Notes under the pieces: model-generated
Seen by the model: only the letters and a program-made list of their open reading frames with translations
What the model was told of the DNA's origin: nothing
Databases searched by the model: none
Assembly: GCF_000591055.1 (NCBI RefSeq)
Contig: NC_020388.1
Span: 2,232,001-2,296,000 of the forward strand
Length of the DNA stretch: 64,000 nt
Direction: 5' to 3'
From: Natronomonas moolapensis 8.8.11
Lineage (GTDB): Archaea > Halobacteriota > Halobacteria > Halobacteriales > Haloarculaceae
Shown: piece by piece, positions 63,626 to 64,000 of the stretch
Numbering within the stretch: the first letter of the stretch is position 1
How the letters are laid out: the number at the start of each line of letters is the position of its first letter
Translations under genes and position numbers: made by a program

Positions 63626-64000
63626 TCAGTCGGCGTCCGGCGCGAACTCGACGAGCGTCAGGTCCCGATCCAGCATACAGTGTTCGTGCGGTGGGTCGCC
63701 GACGACCTCCGCGATCCGGTGTTCGTCGTCGAACTCCGCCCCGGCCGGCTCGCAGAACTCGTGGCTCGGGCACTCGGTGTAGGGACACGGCCCTTCCAAG
63801 GTTACTTTGCTCCCGGCGTACGCGGCGTTCGAGGAGACGTTCGCGAGCACGGGCGCCGGTTCGACCTCGACGGCGGTCACGCCCGATGCGTGAACGGCGC
63901 ACTCGAGCGTCCCGGAGTCGCGGATTCCAGTCACCCGGTACCGGCGGCCCTCGGTCAGGTTCAGACACTGCCCCCGGTAGGGACAGCCCGCACACGCCTC
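63626..64000 (-). CDS. UPF0179 family protein (5' end outside the window)
   Basis: A partial gene; the N-terminus lies beyond base 64000. The 124 or so residues seen, from EACAGCPYRGQCLNLTEGRRYRV, then VHASGVTAVEVEPAPVLANVSSNAAYAGSKVTLEGPCPYTECPSHEFCEP, to RDLTLVEFAPDAD, match the archaeal UPF0179 family. Six cysteines in the spacing CxxC-x5-C and CPYTECPSHEFC suggest two metal-binding or Fe-S sites. Function is not known. It converges with the hydrolase gene, 15 bases apart. Confidence 0.87.
   Translation of the reverse strand, partial: EACAGCPYRGQCLNLTEGRRYRVTGIRDSGTLECAVHASGVTAVEVEPAPVLANVSSNAAYAGSKVTLEGPCPYTECPSHEFCEPAGAEFDDEHRIAEVVGDPPHEHCMLDRDLTLVEFAPDAD

Overview
The window is a stretch of chromosome from a halophilic archaeon of class Halobacteria. 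The evidence is consistent across the sequence: high GC content, very acidic proteins, TATA boxes about 26 bases upstream of many start codons with almost no leader (leaderless genes), a tRNA-Trp gene carrying the long haloarchaeal intron, type IV pilins with the haloarchaeal N-terminus, the PccX small carboxylase subunit, PurO, CofH, and many families I know only from haloarchaea. The genus cannot be fixed from this sequence alone.

Layout. 1-2.0 kb: siroheme/heme synthesis pair (precorrin-2 dehydrogenase, hemA). 2.2-10.1 kb: minus-strand genes for a CBS-HPF fusion, CarB, a sensor kinase, a cupin and a CinA-like protein. 10.1-12.1 kb: an HNH endonuclease beside tRNA-His, a small cysteine-rich protein and a ribbon-helix-helix protein. 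12.1-16.8 kb: an unexplained gene-free stretch, hisI, a coiled-coil protein, a phosphohexomutase, a broken regulator and a propeller protein. 16.9-21.6 kb: tRNA-like remnant, dinB, a HerA-like ATPase, tpiA. 21.6-27.3 kb: membrane protein, PQQ-propeller lipoprotein, copper-type P-ATPase, two AT-rich pilin genes, intron-bearing tRNA-Trp. 27.4-33.3 kb: ferredoxin, Usp, three small or membrane genes, guaB and others. 33.4-36.2 kb: a first 336-bp repeat element abutting katG. 36.2-43.1 kb: thrB, sucCD, and the pccB-pccX-pccA acyl-CoA carboxylase set. 43.1-47.6 kb: a related element, purO, a second HNH protein beside tRNA-Gln, and an SDR-thiolase-DUF35 operon. 47.8-51.9 kb: Zn/Cd-type P-ATPase, a DUF7504-flavin-domain fusion, a minisatellite and a second copy of the 336-bp element. 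51.9-56.2 kb: a two-gene operon for large secreted/surface proteins. 56.3-64 kb: rnhB, cofH, a Bax1-like nuclease, endonuclease III, DUF371, a coiled-coil protein, an aspartoacylase-like hydrolase and a partial UPF0179 gene.

Most genes are core metabolism and information processing. The accessory character is concentrated in four places: the pilin/tRNA-Trp block, the three repeat elements (33.4, 43.1 and 51.5 kb), the mosaic surface-protein operon, and the two tRNA-linked HNH genes. The repeat elements are the best candidate for something under-described. They carry no transposase, share paired hairpins near the right end with a stem kept through a G.U change, end in a conserved GGAGGATGTCA-type sequence as I recall for haloarchaeal IS1341/TnpB elements, and two of the three lie against the stop codon of a converging gene.
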